A DNA stretch of 64,000 nt, from the NCBI GenBank assembly GCA_904419005.1, contig CAJFQI010000005.1, positions 1-64,000 of the forward strand, read 5' to 3'. The notes beneath the pieces were generated by a model. That model saw nothing but the letters and a program-made list of their open reading frames with translations, was not told the origin of the DNA and searched no databases. Shown here one piece after another: positions 1 to 8,777 of the stretch. How positions within the stretch are numbered: position 1 is the stretch's first letter; each line of letters opens with the position of its first letter. The position numbers were made by a program, and so were the translations under genes. Origin of the DNA: Candidatus Avimonas faecium (GTDB taxonomy: Bacteria; Bacillota; Clostridia; Oscillospirales; Acutalibacteraceae).

Positions 1-1972
1 TGCCGGAGGTCGTGTCGTTGACCAGCGACTTGGCGCCCGGGTAGGCGGACAGATCGAAATCCTGGGGCTTATCCGACAGGTTGACCAGTACCAGGCGGCG
101 ATGGTCGCCCTCTCCGCGGATAAAGGCCATCAGCGCGTTGCCCGAATAGAGGTATTCGGTCGCGTTGGTGCTGCCGATCAGCTCGCGGCGGTCGCGGAAC
201 AGCTTGGTGAAGAATTCCACCCGGTTCTCCCCCTCGGACAGGTAGATGGCGGGATCCTCGTCGCCGTGGTAGATCATGGGCATGCCGTCAATCAGGGAGA
301 TCACGGCCCACAGCGCCTTGGCGCCGCCGTTGCCGTAGCAATCCACCGCGCGGCGGGCCTGCCACACCCAGGAAACCGTGTCGTGGTTGCCCAAAAAGCG
401 CATCTTGTGGTAATTCTCCGGCGTGGTCTGCTTTTCCACTTCCAGCCAGCGGGTGAGGATGCGGGCATAATCCGCCGGGGCGTCTTTAAATTTCGGCTCC
501 AGCTCCACAAACACGCGGTAAAGGTTCATGCCGTAGAACAGGTCGGTGGTGTGGTAGTAGGGGGGGATGGGGTTGAAGTTTTCCGGCAGGATGAAGGAGC
601 GCTTGCCTCCCCGCAGGAAGCCGTCGCGGATCGCTTCGGTGATGTGGACGCCGGCGCACACGCTGTCCGCGCTGGGACGGTAGCCGTTGTACGGGCGCCA
701 ATTGGACAGGCCGCCCATCGCGCAGTCAATCCGGGCGCCGTCTACGCCGAAACGGCGGACATGGTCGTACACCAGGTCGGAGGTGTATTTCTGATAGCCG
801 GGGTTGTTGTAGTCCATGGAGACGCAGTGCCATTCGTCCTGCAGGGAACCGTCCCGGCGCTTGGAGCACCAGTCCGGATGCTCCTTGGCTAAGGGGAATT
901 CCGGCGCGGGGCCGTGGGGGACGTAGTCGAACAGGACGGTCATCCCCAGCTCGTGGGCCTTATCGCAGTAATATTTGCAGCCTTCCTCGCCGCCGTACCG
1001 CTTGTCAATAACCGATTGGTCGTTGGAGTGATATACCCCGTCCTCGTTGTGGTCAAAGACAGGCAACAGCCATACGTGGTCAATCCCCATCTTTTTGAGC
1101 CCTTCCAGGCGGTCAGCGTACTGGAAGAGGTCCTCCTTCATGGGGAAATTGGAATCCATGGTGCCGGCCGGGTGGCAGGAATACATCACGCCATCGGTGA
1201 TGCCGCCCTCGCAGGGGTGGTAGCCCAGAGAATCCACAAAGTCCCGGATTTGGAGATAGGGGCTGACCGCCGGGTCGCAGGGCTGCACAAACAGGCTGCC
1301 CACCTCCAGGCTGGCGCCAGGCTGGAGGTCGGCCTCCAAGCTGGCGCTGTAGACGACGTGAGTCTTGTTCCCATCGTGATACACGCCGCAGTTCCATTTC
1401 TCTACGTCGTCAATAAACAGCAGGTTCATTTCCCAGCCGTCCGCCTTCAGGTGGGTGGCGAAGTTGACCAGCCCGGCCTGCACGACCTCATAGGGGGCGA
1501 GCTTTTCCGCCTCCATCTCCCCGGCCGGGGTGTTGCAGGGATAGTCGAAGGTCACGCCCTGAAGCGCGTCCAAATGGGACAGCAGGGTAAAGGTATTCAG
1601 GTACGCCGTTTCGCTCCCGGTGTTCTTAATCGCCGCGGTGAGCTTGAGCGCGGCATCAAGCAGGGTATAGGTAAACGTGATGTCCAGGTCTCCGATATGA
1701 TAGGTAAAGGCGGCGCTGTCCGCCGTCTGGGTATGGGAGGCCGCCTCAAGCGTCTCCAGGCCGCCCTTGGTGGGAAGGATGCGGGGCAGGTCCCAGGTGC
1801 GGTTCTCCAGCAGGGAATCGTATTCCAGCACCTTGGTCACGTTCTGCTCGTTGCAGCCGAGGTCAAAGCCGATCCCGGCAAAGGGGATGCGCCGCCCCTT
1901 AAGGGCCGCCTCGGTGAGTGCGCCGGTCTTTTCATCAAAGACAAAGGAAACCGCGGAGTTGTTGAGCTTCAT
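1..1972 (-). CDS. GH13 alpha-amylase-family glycosidase, 3' end outside the window
   Basis: About 657 codons are visible; the gene runs off the left edge. An N-terminal beta-rich domain (about residues 1-270) precedes a GH13 barrel. All four conserved GH13 regions are readable: FDYVPHG (region I), GARIDCA with the nucleophile Asp near residue 415, LPENF with the acid/base Glu near 463, and GNHDT near 530. Such enzymes hydrolyse or rearrange alpha-glucosidic bonds. There is no signal peptide, so it is probably cytoplasmic and acts on imported oligosaccharides. The start ATG (minus strand) is preceded by GGAAAGAAAGGA. A consensus promoter and a LacI-type operator lie upstream, tying it to the island regulon. 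The exact substrate cannot be read from the sequence. Confidence 0.9.
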   Translation of the reverse strand, partial: MKLNNSAVSFVFDEKTGALTEAALKGRRIPFAGIGFDLGCNEQNVTKVLEYDSLLENRTWDLPRILPTKGGLETLEAASHTQTADSAAFTYHIGDLDITFTYTLLDAALKLTAAIKNTGSETAYLNTFTLLSHLDALQGVTFDYPCNTPAGEMEAEKLAPYEVVQAGLVNFATHLKADGWEMNLLFIDDVEKWNCGVYHDGNKTHVVYSASLEADLQPGASLEVGSLFVQPCDPAVSPYLQIRDFVDSLGYHPCEGGITDGVMYSCHPAGTMDSNFPMKEDLFQYADRLEGLKKMGIDHVWLLPVFDHNEDGVYHSNDQSVIDKRYGGEEGCKYYCDKAHELGMTVLFDYVPHGPAPEFPLAKEHPDWCSKRRDGSLQDEWHCVSMDYNNPGYQKYTSDLVYDHVRRFGVDGARIDCAMGGLSNWRPYNGYRPSADSVCAGVHITEAIRDGFLRGGKRSFILPENFNPIPPYYHTTDLFYGMNLYRVFVELEPKFKDAPADYARILTRWLEVEKQTTPENYHKMRFLGNHDTVSWVWQARRAVDCYGNGGAKALWAVISLIDGMPMIYHGDEDPAIYLSEGENRVEFFTKLFRDRRELIGSTNATEYLYSGNALMAFIRGEGDHRRLVLVNLSDKPQDFDLSAYPGAKSLVNDTTSG

Positions 1973-2056
1973 TTTGTTTACCGTCCTTTCTTTCCTAACC
2001 GCTTCATAGAGATGCCCGCGGAACACGCTGGGGTACAAGGGTTTCACCGCTTATGG

Positions 2057-2068
2057 GTAAACGTTTAC
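2057..2068. promoter_or_regulatory. LacI-type operator, perfect palindrome
   Basis: GTAAACGTTTAC is a perfect 12-bp palindrome in the 5' leader of the minus-strand GH13 gene, between its promoter and its start codon. It matches the operator in front of the lacI-type gene of this window except at the central W. Confidence 0.75.
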
Positions 2069-2134
2069 ATTACGGGCAAATAAAGTAGGCAGCCCTTTTC
2101 ACCTCAGTTGCCGATCCTAGAGATGCCTGGTCAC

Positions 2135-2163
2135 AGTATAGTGGATAGGAAAAGAAAAGTCAA
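2135..2163 (-). promoter_or_regulatory. Sigma-A-type promoter of the GH13 gene
   Basis: On the minus strand TTGACT (2163-2158) and TATACT (2140-2135) are separated by 17 bp. The operator at 2057-2068 lies about 70 bp downstream, in roadblock position. Confidence 0.7.
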
Positions 2164-3211
2164 TAAAAAAGTGAAAAGAAAAGATGTTTTTATGCAATTG
2201 GTTGCAATACTCCCCGGAGAGGGGCGCTGAGAGGGAGGCGTCTGTAAGGAGGGGGAGCGGATGCGGGGCTCCCAGGCAAGGCGGGGAAGCCGGCAAGGGG
2301 GGGCGCCGGGCAGCGGGGAATGCCTTTCGCATCCGGGAAGAAGGCTGCAGCCAGGCATGAGGCGGGCTGGGGCGCATAGGAAGAAGGGGCGGCGAGGGAT
2401 ATGGCGTATAAGGCTCGGAGGGCAACTATATATAGAGGTAAAAAGAAGGGCCGCGGCAGGATCACGGGGCGGCGGTCCAGGGGATTCGGCCTCCGTACCA
2501 TCCCCCCGAATCATTGTAAATATGCGGTAAATAGAACGGAATCGTCAATTTGCCGAAACAGCCGCGCCCTTTGCCCCTGAACGGCAGGTTCCCCGGCGTT
2601 CCGGCGGGCTTTTCCGGGGGCGTGGGGATATCCGCTTCCGGCAAAATGCCGGGAAGCCCAAGGAGGACAGGGCAACCGCGGAGGAAAAGGGGAGGAGGGC
2701 GGCAAGCGGCGGAACAGGAGGCGGCTAAGAGGATTAGGAAGCCGGAAGGGACGCAGCGCAATCAAAAGCGGGAGCCAGGAAAACGTTTACATTATCTGTC
2801 AAAGGCTCCCTTTCTTCACCGGGCTCCCTTCAAGAAAAATTTCAAGAAAAAGGATCCGGAAGGGCAGGGAAAATGGGCCGGAATTTTACGGAAGATAAGA
2901 AAGAGGAGCGCCATCGATTTTTAAAAGGGGGGGAAGGGGAAAAGAACAGCAAAAAAGGGGGAGTTTCTTCCTGAAATCGGACAGTATGGAAATGCTTGGA
3001 ATAGTAATTTGTATAAAACACAGAGAAGCCTTTCGATGAATTAGACGTTCCGCCAAGAAATCCGAACGGGCAGCAAATGGAAAAGCATTGAATAGCAGTA
3101 AGCAACTGGTAATAATACCGAAAAAGAAAAGCGGCAAATATCGCGAAAAATGGCTTAAATAGAAGGAAAACCGGACCCGTGAACGATTTCAACAAAAATC
3201 CATTCGGGGGG
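2164..3211. other. Long intergenic stretch without a supported gene
   Basis: About 1 kb with no ORF showing plausible coding features. The plus strand is strikingly purine-rich, with many runs of G and A between about 2215 and 3180. It contains one operator-like site (2779-2790) and no recognised RNA gene. Confidence 0.5.
2779..2790. promoter_or_regulatory. LacI-type operator variant
   Basis: GAAAACGTTTAC differs from the palindrome GTAAACGTTTAC at one position. It lies midway in the gap between the GH13 gene and the large import operon, more than 400 bp from either recognised promoter, so it could serve as an auxiliary operator for looping. Confidence 0.5.
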
Positions 3212-3239
3212 TTGACTTTTCGTTGATGTTCACTATAAT
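3212..3239 (+). promoter_or_regulatory. Sigma-A-type promoter of the large import operon
   Basis: TTGACT (3212-3217) and TATAAT (3234-3239) are separated by 16 bp. If this drives the gene at 3772, the transcript has a leader of more than 500 nt, carrying the operator at 3626-3637. No known riboswitch class was recognised in that leader. Confidence 0.65.
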
Positions 3240-3625
3240 AAAGATAGACGCCGCAATGGCGTGGATAATCCGGCATTTGAGTAAACGATGTCGCTCGGGA
3301 ATTTTGCCGAGACGATGTCCGGGGTGCGAAATCTTCGCCGCTTTTCCTTTTTGATCGGTAGGGCGTGCTGGACGGCCTTGGCCGCCTGTACAGCGATGTC
3401 ATAATTTGCTGCCTTATGGGAGAACGATATCCTTTGAGGATCAAGATAAGCGGGGCGTTATTGGCGCGTGCCGCGTGTGCAAGATGACTAGTTGTTTTCC
3501 CCGGGGTCAAGAAAAGAAGGGCTCGGCGCCGGTATCTTCCGAGGAGAAAGGGACGGCGGCCGGCGTGGCGACGCGGGCGAAGAGACGCGGCAGGAATGAA
3601 AGAGGAGCGGATATGCTTTCCTAGG

Positions 3626-3637
3626 GTAAACGATTAC
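3626..3637. promoter_or_regulatory. LacI-type operator of the large import operon
   Basis: GTAAACGATTAC is identical to the operator in front of the lacI-type gene (40590-40601). It lies about 135 bp upstream of the solute-binding protein start. Confidence 0.75.
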
Positions 3638-3641
3638 TCTT

Positions 3642-3655
3642 GGAAAGCGCTTTTG
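3642..3655. promoter_or_regulatory. Possible catabolite-responsive element (cre)
   Basis: The GAAAGCGCTTTT core matches about 11 of 14 positions of the CcpA consensus TGWAANCGNTNWCA. It starts 5 bp after the LacI-type operator, so both regulators could act on the same operon. Confidence 0.35.
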
Positions 3656-3771
3656 CGCCGTAGGATCCGGAAACAGCCGCCGGGCGCGGCCGCCGCAGCC
3701 CGTCCTGCGGGAATGGTTCCGGCCCAACAGCAGGCCACCTGCCTGCCATTACTATATCGGAGGTACCGGTT

Positions 3772-6735
3772 ATGAAGTTTACGAAACGATTGTTAGCAAC
3801 GGTATGTGCGCTGGCATTGTTCTCAACGATGGCTCTGCCCTCTCTGGCGGCGGAGGATACCGGCGCGGATACGGATGCGGATGCAAGCGTAACCGTGGAG
3901 CAGGCAGGCCAGGAGGGCGGCTCGAGCGCCGGTACGCCGAGCTATTATGACTATATTCTCCAATACCAGGATACGGCGCGCCCCTCCAGCGAAATTTCCA
4001 TCAACGCGGCCGATTTCATCAGCGATGAGGGCGCCGGGGTGGAGATCGGGAGCTATGAGGGTAAGGACAACGTCGTGCTCTGGGACTCGCAGGAGGGCAA
4101 GCTGACCTGGCAGGTGAACGTGCCGGAAAGCGGCCTGTACAATATGGCGCTGGTTTACGCCGGGATTGAGCTCAAGGGCAACGACATCCAGGTGGAGCTG
4201 ACGATTGACGGCAAGCTGCCGCATACGAGCGCCGACTCGCTGACCTATCCCCGGCTCTATCACGACGAAGTGGATCCGGAGAAGGAAACGGACGGCCGGT
4301 TTGAAATCGACTCCCAGGGCAACGAGGTCCGCCCGGACGCGGTGGAAACGTTTGCCTGGCAGACATACGAGACAATTGATACCGACGGCGTGTACAACGG
4401 CCCCCTGCAGTTTTACCTTGAGGAAGGGACGCACACCATTTCCCTGGAAATGAAAATGGAGGCCTTCGCCCTTTCGGAAATCCGCTTTTACCCCCCCACG
4501 GATACGGTGAGCTATGCGGATAAGCTTGCGGAGTGGGAGGCCCAGGGTGCCAAGGACTCCAGCGGCTATTCGCAGAAATACGAAGCGGAGCTGATGGAAA
4601 GCAAATCCTCCAACCTGTTGTACCCGACGTATGACAAGGGCAGCGTCAGCATGTCCCCGTCCGACCCGTACGTCACCCTGTACAACACCATGGGCAAGGA
4701 CACCTGGAAGTCGGTCGGCCAGGAGGCCACCTGGAAAATCTCGGTCCCGGAGGACGGGTATTATTACCTTTCCTTTAAGGCGCGCCAGAACTCCAAGCGC
4801 GGCATGTACAGCACCCGGGAGCTTTACATAGACGGGGAGATCCCTTACGAGGAGCTGGGCAACATCCGCTTCCCCTATCGGGACGGCTGGTATATGCAGA
4901 CGGTGGAGGACGACAGCGGGGAACCGCTGAAGGTTTTCTTGACCGCCGGCGAGCACACCCTGACCCTGCGGGCCGTGACCGGTGATATCGCCGATATCCT
5001 CCGCCGCGTCGAAAACGCAGTGACGGAGCTTAACCAGTGGTACCGCCAGATCATTATGATCACCGGCTCCAACGCGGACTCGGAGCGTATCACCATTGAC
5101 ACCAACCGCGACTTCATGCTGGAGGACCGCATCCCCGGCCTGATGGACGGCTTCCGGTCCATTGTGAAAAGCCTGGACCAGGCCCTCAGCGATGTGGAAG
5201 AGATGTACGGCGGGGACGGTACGGCCGCCTCGCTGCTCTCCGAAATGATCGCGATGCTGGAAAAATTTATTAAGCGGCCGGACACCATTGCCAAGCGGCT
5301 GGAAAGCTACCGCGGGAACGTCAGCTCCCTGGCGACGTGGGTGCTTGACCAGCGCGACCAGCCCCTGGCGCTGGATTACTTCGTGGTGTATTCCCCCGAC
5401 CAGGAGGAGCCGAAGGCCAGCACCAATTTCTTCAGCCAGATCGCTTACCGGGCGGAGATGTTCTATGGCTCCTTTGTCATTGACTACAACTCGATCGGCG
5501 GTTCGGCTTCCGGTGAAAACGGCGAGCCCTTGGAAGTGTGGATGAGCACCGGCGACCTGACCACCGTAGGCGTCTCTACCGGCCGTGACCAGGCGCAGCT
5601 GCTGAAGCGGCTGATTGACGATATGTTTACCCCGGACAGCGGCATCGGCGTCAACCTGAGCCTGGTTACCAACTCCACCACCCTGATCCAGGCCACCCTG
5701 GCCGGCAAAGGCCCGGACGTGGCGGTGTTCGTGTCCAAGGATACGCCGGTCAACCTGGCCATGCGCAACGCGCTGGTGCCGCTGGACCAGTTTGATGATT
5801 TTGAGCAGGTGACCGAGCAATTCATGGCTTCTGCCATGATCCCCTATAAATACGGCGACCATTATTACGCCTTCCCCGAGACCCAGGCCTTTGATATGCT
5901 CTTCTACCGCACCGACGTGTTTGAGGAGCTCGGCCTGGAGCCGCCGGAGACCTGGGATGATTTCTACGAGCTGATTGCCACCCTCCAGCAGAGCAATATG
6001 CTGGTCGGCATCCCGGAGGCGCAGCGTATTTTTGAAGCGCTCCTTTATCAGAAGGGCGGGCAGTTCTACACCGACGATCTGTCGGCGACTACCTTTGATC
6101 AGCCGGTGTCCCTGGAGGCCTTCAAGACCTGGACCGACCTGTACACCAAGTACAGCCTGCCGCTGGTGTTTGACTTCTTCAGCCGCTTCCGCACCGGCGA
6201 AATGCCGATGGCCATCATGCCGTACACCCAGGTGAACTACCTGGCGGTTTCGGCCCCGGAGCTGGAGGGGCTGTGGGCGGTCGCTCCCATCCCCGGCACG
6301 GTTGAGGAAGACGGCACGGTCAACAACACCGAAACGGCCGTTGGTACGGCGGCGGTCATCCTGGGCAACACCGAGCAGCCGGACGAGGCTTATGAATTCC
6401 TGAAATGGTGGGTCAGCACCGAGGCGCAGGGCCGCTTCGGCGTGGAGATTGAGCAGAACATGGGGCCGGCTTCCCGTTACCCCACCGCCAACGTCGCCGC
6501 GTTTGACCAGCTGCCCTGGACCAAGGTCCAGGCGGATAACCTCAAGGCCCAGTGGGAAGTGGTGACCGACGTCCCGCAGATCCCCGGCAACTATTACATC
6601 ACCCGGAATGTTTCCTTTGCTTTCCGCCAGGTTGTGCTGAAAGATGCGAACGTGCGGGAAACCCTGAACAAGTACAACAAGGAAATCAATAAGGAAATTA
6701 CGCGTAAGCGGGAAGAATTTAGTCTGAACGGCTGA
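3772..6735 (+). CDS. Large ABC-importer solute-binding protein with N-terminal carbohydrate-binding-like domains
   Basis: 987 residues, about twice the length of a usual CUT1 binding protein. A signal peptide (1-27, ending LPSLAA) is followed by two beta-rich modules resembling carbohydrate-binding domains (about 70-245 and 265-405). A helical linker (about 410-545) leads into a type-1 extracellular solute-binding domain (about 585-980) with the usual features: TLAGKGPDVAVF, an AFPETQAFDMLFYRTDVF segment and EAYEFLKWW. There is no lipobox, so it should be freely secreted or held by a partner. GGAGG sits 11 bp before the ATG. The gene heads the operon and is followed after 14 bp by two permease genes. 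It probably captures a sugar or oligosaccharide; the ligand is unknown. Confidence 0.88.
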   Translation: MKFTKRLLATVCALALFSTMALPSLAAEDTGADTDADASVTVEQAGQEGGSSAGTPSYYDYILQYQDTARPSSEISINAADFISDEGAGVEIGSYEGKDNVVLWDSQEGKLTWQVNVPESGLYNMALVYAGIELKGNDIQVELTIDGKLPHTSADSLTYPRLYHDEVDPEKETDGRFEIDSQGNEVRPDAVETFAWQTYETIDTDGVYNGPLQFYLEEGTHTISLEMKMEAFALSEIRFYPPTDTVSYADKLAEWEAQGAKDSSGYSQKYEAELMESKSSNLLYPTYDKGSVSMSPSDPYVTLYNTMGKDTWKSVGQEATWKISVPEDGYYYLSFKARQNSKRGMYSTRELYIDGEIPYEELGNIRFPYRDGWYMQTVEDDSGEPLKVFLTAGEHTLTLRAVTGDIADILRRVENAVTELNQWYRQIIMITGSNADSERITIDTNRDFMLEDRIPGLMDGFRSIVKSLDQALSDVEEMYGGDGTAASLLSEMIAMLEKFIKRPDTIAKRLESYRGNVSSLATWVLDQRDQPLALDYFVVYSPDQEEPKASTNFFSQIAYRAEMFYGSFVIDYNSIGGSASGENGEPLEVWMSTGDLTTVGVSTGRDQAQLLKRLIDDMFTPDSGIGVNLSLVTNSTTLIQATLAGKGPDVAVFVSKDTPVNLAMRNALVPLDQFDDFEQVTEQFMASAMIPYKYGDHYYAFPETQAFDMLFYRTDVFEELGLEPPETWDDFYELIATLQQSNMLVGIPEAQRIFEALLYQKGGQFYTDDLSATTFDQPVSLEAFKTWTDLYTKYSLPLVFDFFSRFRTGEMPMAIMPYTQVNYLAVSAPELEGLWAVAPIPGTVEEDGTVNNTETAVGTAAVILGNTEQPDEAYEFLKWWVSTEAQGRFGVEIEQNMGPASRYPTANVAAFDQLPWTKVQADNLKAQWEVVTDVPQIPGNYYITRNVSFAFRQVVLKDANVRETLNKYNKEINKEITRKREEFSLNG

Positions 6736-6749
6736 GGAGAGCGATCATT

Positions 6750-7694
6750 ATGAAGAAAGCTGCAGCGGCGGTCTCCACCCGGACCGTATCGCCCCTGGTG
6801 AACCGAAAGCGGAAGGAAAGCTGGCGTGCGCGGATCCCTACCATGATCTTTATGGCGCCGTTCACCATTTTGTTCGTAATATTCACCGTCATTCCGATCC
6901 TGGCCGCGGTCGGGCTGAGCTTCACCTACTTCAACATGCTGGAGACGCCGAGCTTTATCGGCTTTGACAACTACGTCCGGATGTTCTTTGACGACGATAT
7001 TTTCCTGATCGCCTTGCAGAACACCCTGATCTTTGCCCTGGTTACCGGCCCGCTTGGCTACATCCTTAGTTTCCTTTTTGCGTGGCTGATCAACGAGTTC
7101 GGGCGCAAGCTGCGTTCCCTGCTCACGCTGATTTTCTACATGCCGACCCTGGCCGGCAATATGTACTTCGTGTGGACGTACATATTCAGCGGTGACTCGT
7201 ACGGCCTGCTCAACAGCACACTGATCCGACTAGGCGTCATGAACGACCCGATCATGTGGACGACGGATACCCGGTATATGATGGGGGTTGTCATCGTCGT
7301 CGTGCTGTGGATGAGCATGGGCGCCGGATTCCTGGCGTTTGTCGCCGGCCTGCAGTCGATGGACCGCTCCCTGTACGAAGCGGCGGCGATTGACGGCATC
7401 CGGAACCGCTTTGCCGAGCTCTGGTACGTCACCCTCCCGCAGATGGCGCCGCAGCTGCTGTTCGGCGCGGTTATGACCATCTCCACTTCCTTTGCCGTCG
7501 GCGTCCAAAGCCAGAACCTGGTGGGCTTCCCCAGCACGGATTATGCGGCCCACACCCTGGTCCTCCATATCATGGACTTTGGTTCCATCCGCTTTGAGAT
7601 GGGATATGCATCCGCCGTCGCGGTATTCCTGTTTGCGCTCATGGTTATTGTGTATGCGGTGGTCAATAGGGCGCTCGGAAAATGGTCGACCTGA
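6750..7694 (+). CDS. ABC sugar transporter permease, MalF/UgpA type
   Basis: 314 residues with six predicted membrane helices and a basic N-terminal cytoplasmic tail. The ATPase-contacting EAA loop is visible as EAAAIDGIRNRFAELWYVTLP near residues 209-229 (broken here in two parts: EAAAIDGIRNR and FAELWYVTLP). It forms the channel with the next gene product and should be fed by the binding protein encoded just upstream. GAGGAG precedes the ATG. No ATPase gene is present anywhere in the window, as is common for CUT1 importers that share an MsmX-type ATPase encoded elsewhere. Confidence 0.93.
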   Translation: MKKAAAAVSTRTVSPLVNRKRKESWRARIPTMIFMAPFTILFVIFTVIPILAAVGLSFTYFNMLETPSFIGFDNYVRMFFDDDIFLIALQNTLIFALVTGPLGYILSFLFAWLINEFGRKLRSLLTLIFYMPTLAGNMYFVWTYIFSGDSYGLLNSTLIRLGVMNDPIMWTTDTRYMMGVVIVVVLWMSMGAGFLAFVAGLQSMDRSLYEAAAIDGIRNRFAELWYVTLPQMAPQLLFGAVMTISTSFAVGVQSQNLVGFPSTDYAAHTLVLHIMDFGSIRFEMGYASAVAVFLFALMVIVYAVVNRALGKWST

Positions 7695-7736
7695 TAAACC
7701 ACATAGTCTAAGAATACGTTTGGGGGAAGTGACAGG

Positions 7737-8633
7737 ATGACTACTGCAGTACGCAAAAAGGAGAAGCCGAAGCGGATCCGCGAAGCCAAATCGGCGCGGA
7801 TCAACCGGTCGCTCGGCGGTACCGTCGTTATATTTATATTCCTCGCGCTGGCGAGCGCTTTCATGCTCCTGCCGATTATCTATACGGTGGTGACCTCGCT
7901 CAAGCCGATGAACGAAATCTTCCTTTACCCGCCCCGGTTTTGGGTAAAGAACCCCACCTTGTCCAACTTTTCAACGATGGCCGAATTGGCCGGCGAGATG
8001 TGGGTGCCGTTTGAGCGCTATCTCTTTAACAGCGTGATCGTCGCGGTGCTCGGCACGGTCATTTACATCTTTATCGCCTCTATGGCCGCCTACCCGCTGG
8101 CGAAGCGGCGCACGAAAGGGATGTCCATCTATTACACCATCGTGGTCGTGGCCATCATGTTCCGGCCGGAGGTTACCCAGATCCCGCTGTACATCATTAT
8201 GGCCAAGCTGGGGCTGATTGATACCTATGCGGCGCTGGTCTGCCCGGTCCTGGCCGGTACGCTGGGCGTCTTCCTGATGCGCCAGTTCATGGAGACGGTC
8301 CCGGACGAGATCATTGAGTCGGCGCGGATTGACGGCGCCGGGGAGTTCCGCATCTTCTTCCGCATGATTATGCCGATGGTCAAGCCTGCCTGGCTGACGC
8401 TCGTTATCTTTACCTTCCAGTCTTTGTGGAGCACAGCGGATACCACCTATATCTACAATGAATCAATGAAGACGCTGACCACGGTCCTGCAGCAGATTTC
8501 TTCCGCTGGTATCGCCCGCGCGGGCGCCGGCGCCGCGGTGGCTTTGGTCCTGATGATTCCGCCGGTGGTCGTGTTCATTATTTCCCAGTCTTCGGTTATG
8601 GAAACGATGGCGCATTCCGGGATGAAGGGGTAA
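7737..8633 (+). CDS. ABC sugar transporter permease, MalG/UgpE type
   Basis: 298 residues with six predicted membrane helices. The EAA loop reads ESARIDGAGEFRIFFRMIMP. The N-terminus is basic, and PRFWVKNPTLSNF in the first outer loop is typical of MalG-like partners. It is the second half of the permease pair and pairs with the preceding gene product. GGGGAAG precedes the start. Confidence 0.93.
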   Translation: MTTAVRKKEKPKRIREAKSARINRSLGGTVVIFIFLALASAFMLLPIIYTVVTSLKPMNEIFLYPPRFWVKNPTLSNFSTMAELAGEMWVPFERYLFNSVIVAVLGTVIYIFIASMAAYPLAKRRTKGMSIYYTIVVVAIMFRPEVTQIPLYIIMAKLGLIDTYAALVCPVLAGTLGVFLMRQFMETVPDEIIESARIDGAGEFRIFFRMIMPMVKPAWLTLVIFTFQSLWSTADTTYIYNESMKTLTTVLQQISSAGIARAGAGAAVALVLMIPPVVVFIISQSSVMETMAHSGMKG

Positions 8634-8777
8634 CGGCATAACGGTCTTTTGGACCGGGGCGCAGCAGGCGCAGCGTTCACGCGAAGCGCAAAGGAGGTTG
8701 CACACTCCGTCTGCCCATCGCCGCCGTGTTCCATCCTCCAACCTCTCAGAGCTCCGCGAGAAAGGATTGGTTCATCT

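Noticed and set aside
914..2083. 389-codon plus-strand frame at the left edge
   Set aside because: The minus strand encodes all four GH13 conserved regions across the same DNA, so the plus-strand frames are shadows.
3240..3771. Possible riboswitch in the long leader
   Set aside because: No known aptamer core could be recognised by eye; left as an open observation only.
3823..5862. 679-codon open frame on the minus strand opposite the binding-protein gene
   Set aside because: No ribosome binding site, no recognisable domain, and the plus strand encodes a well-formed signal peptide and binding protein.
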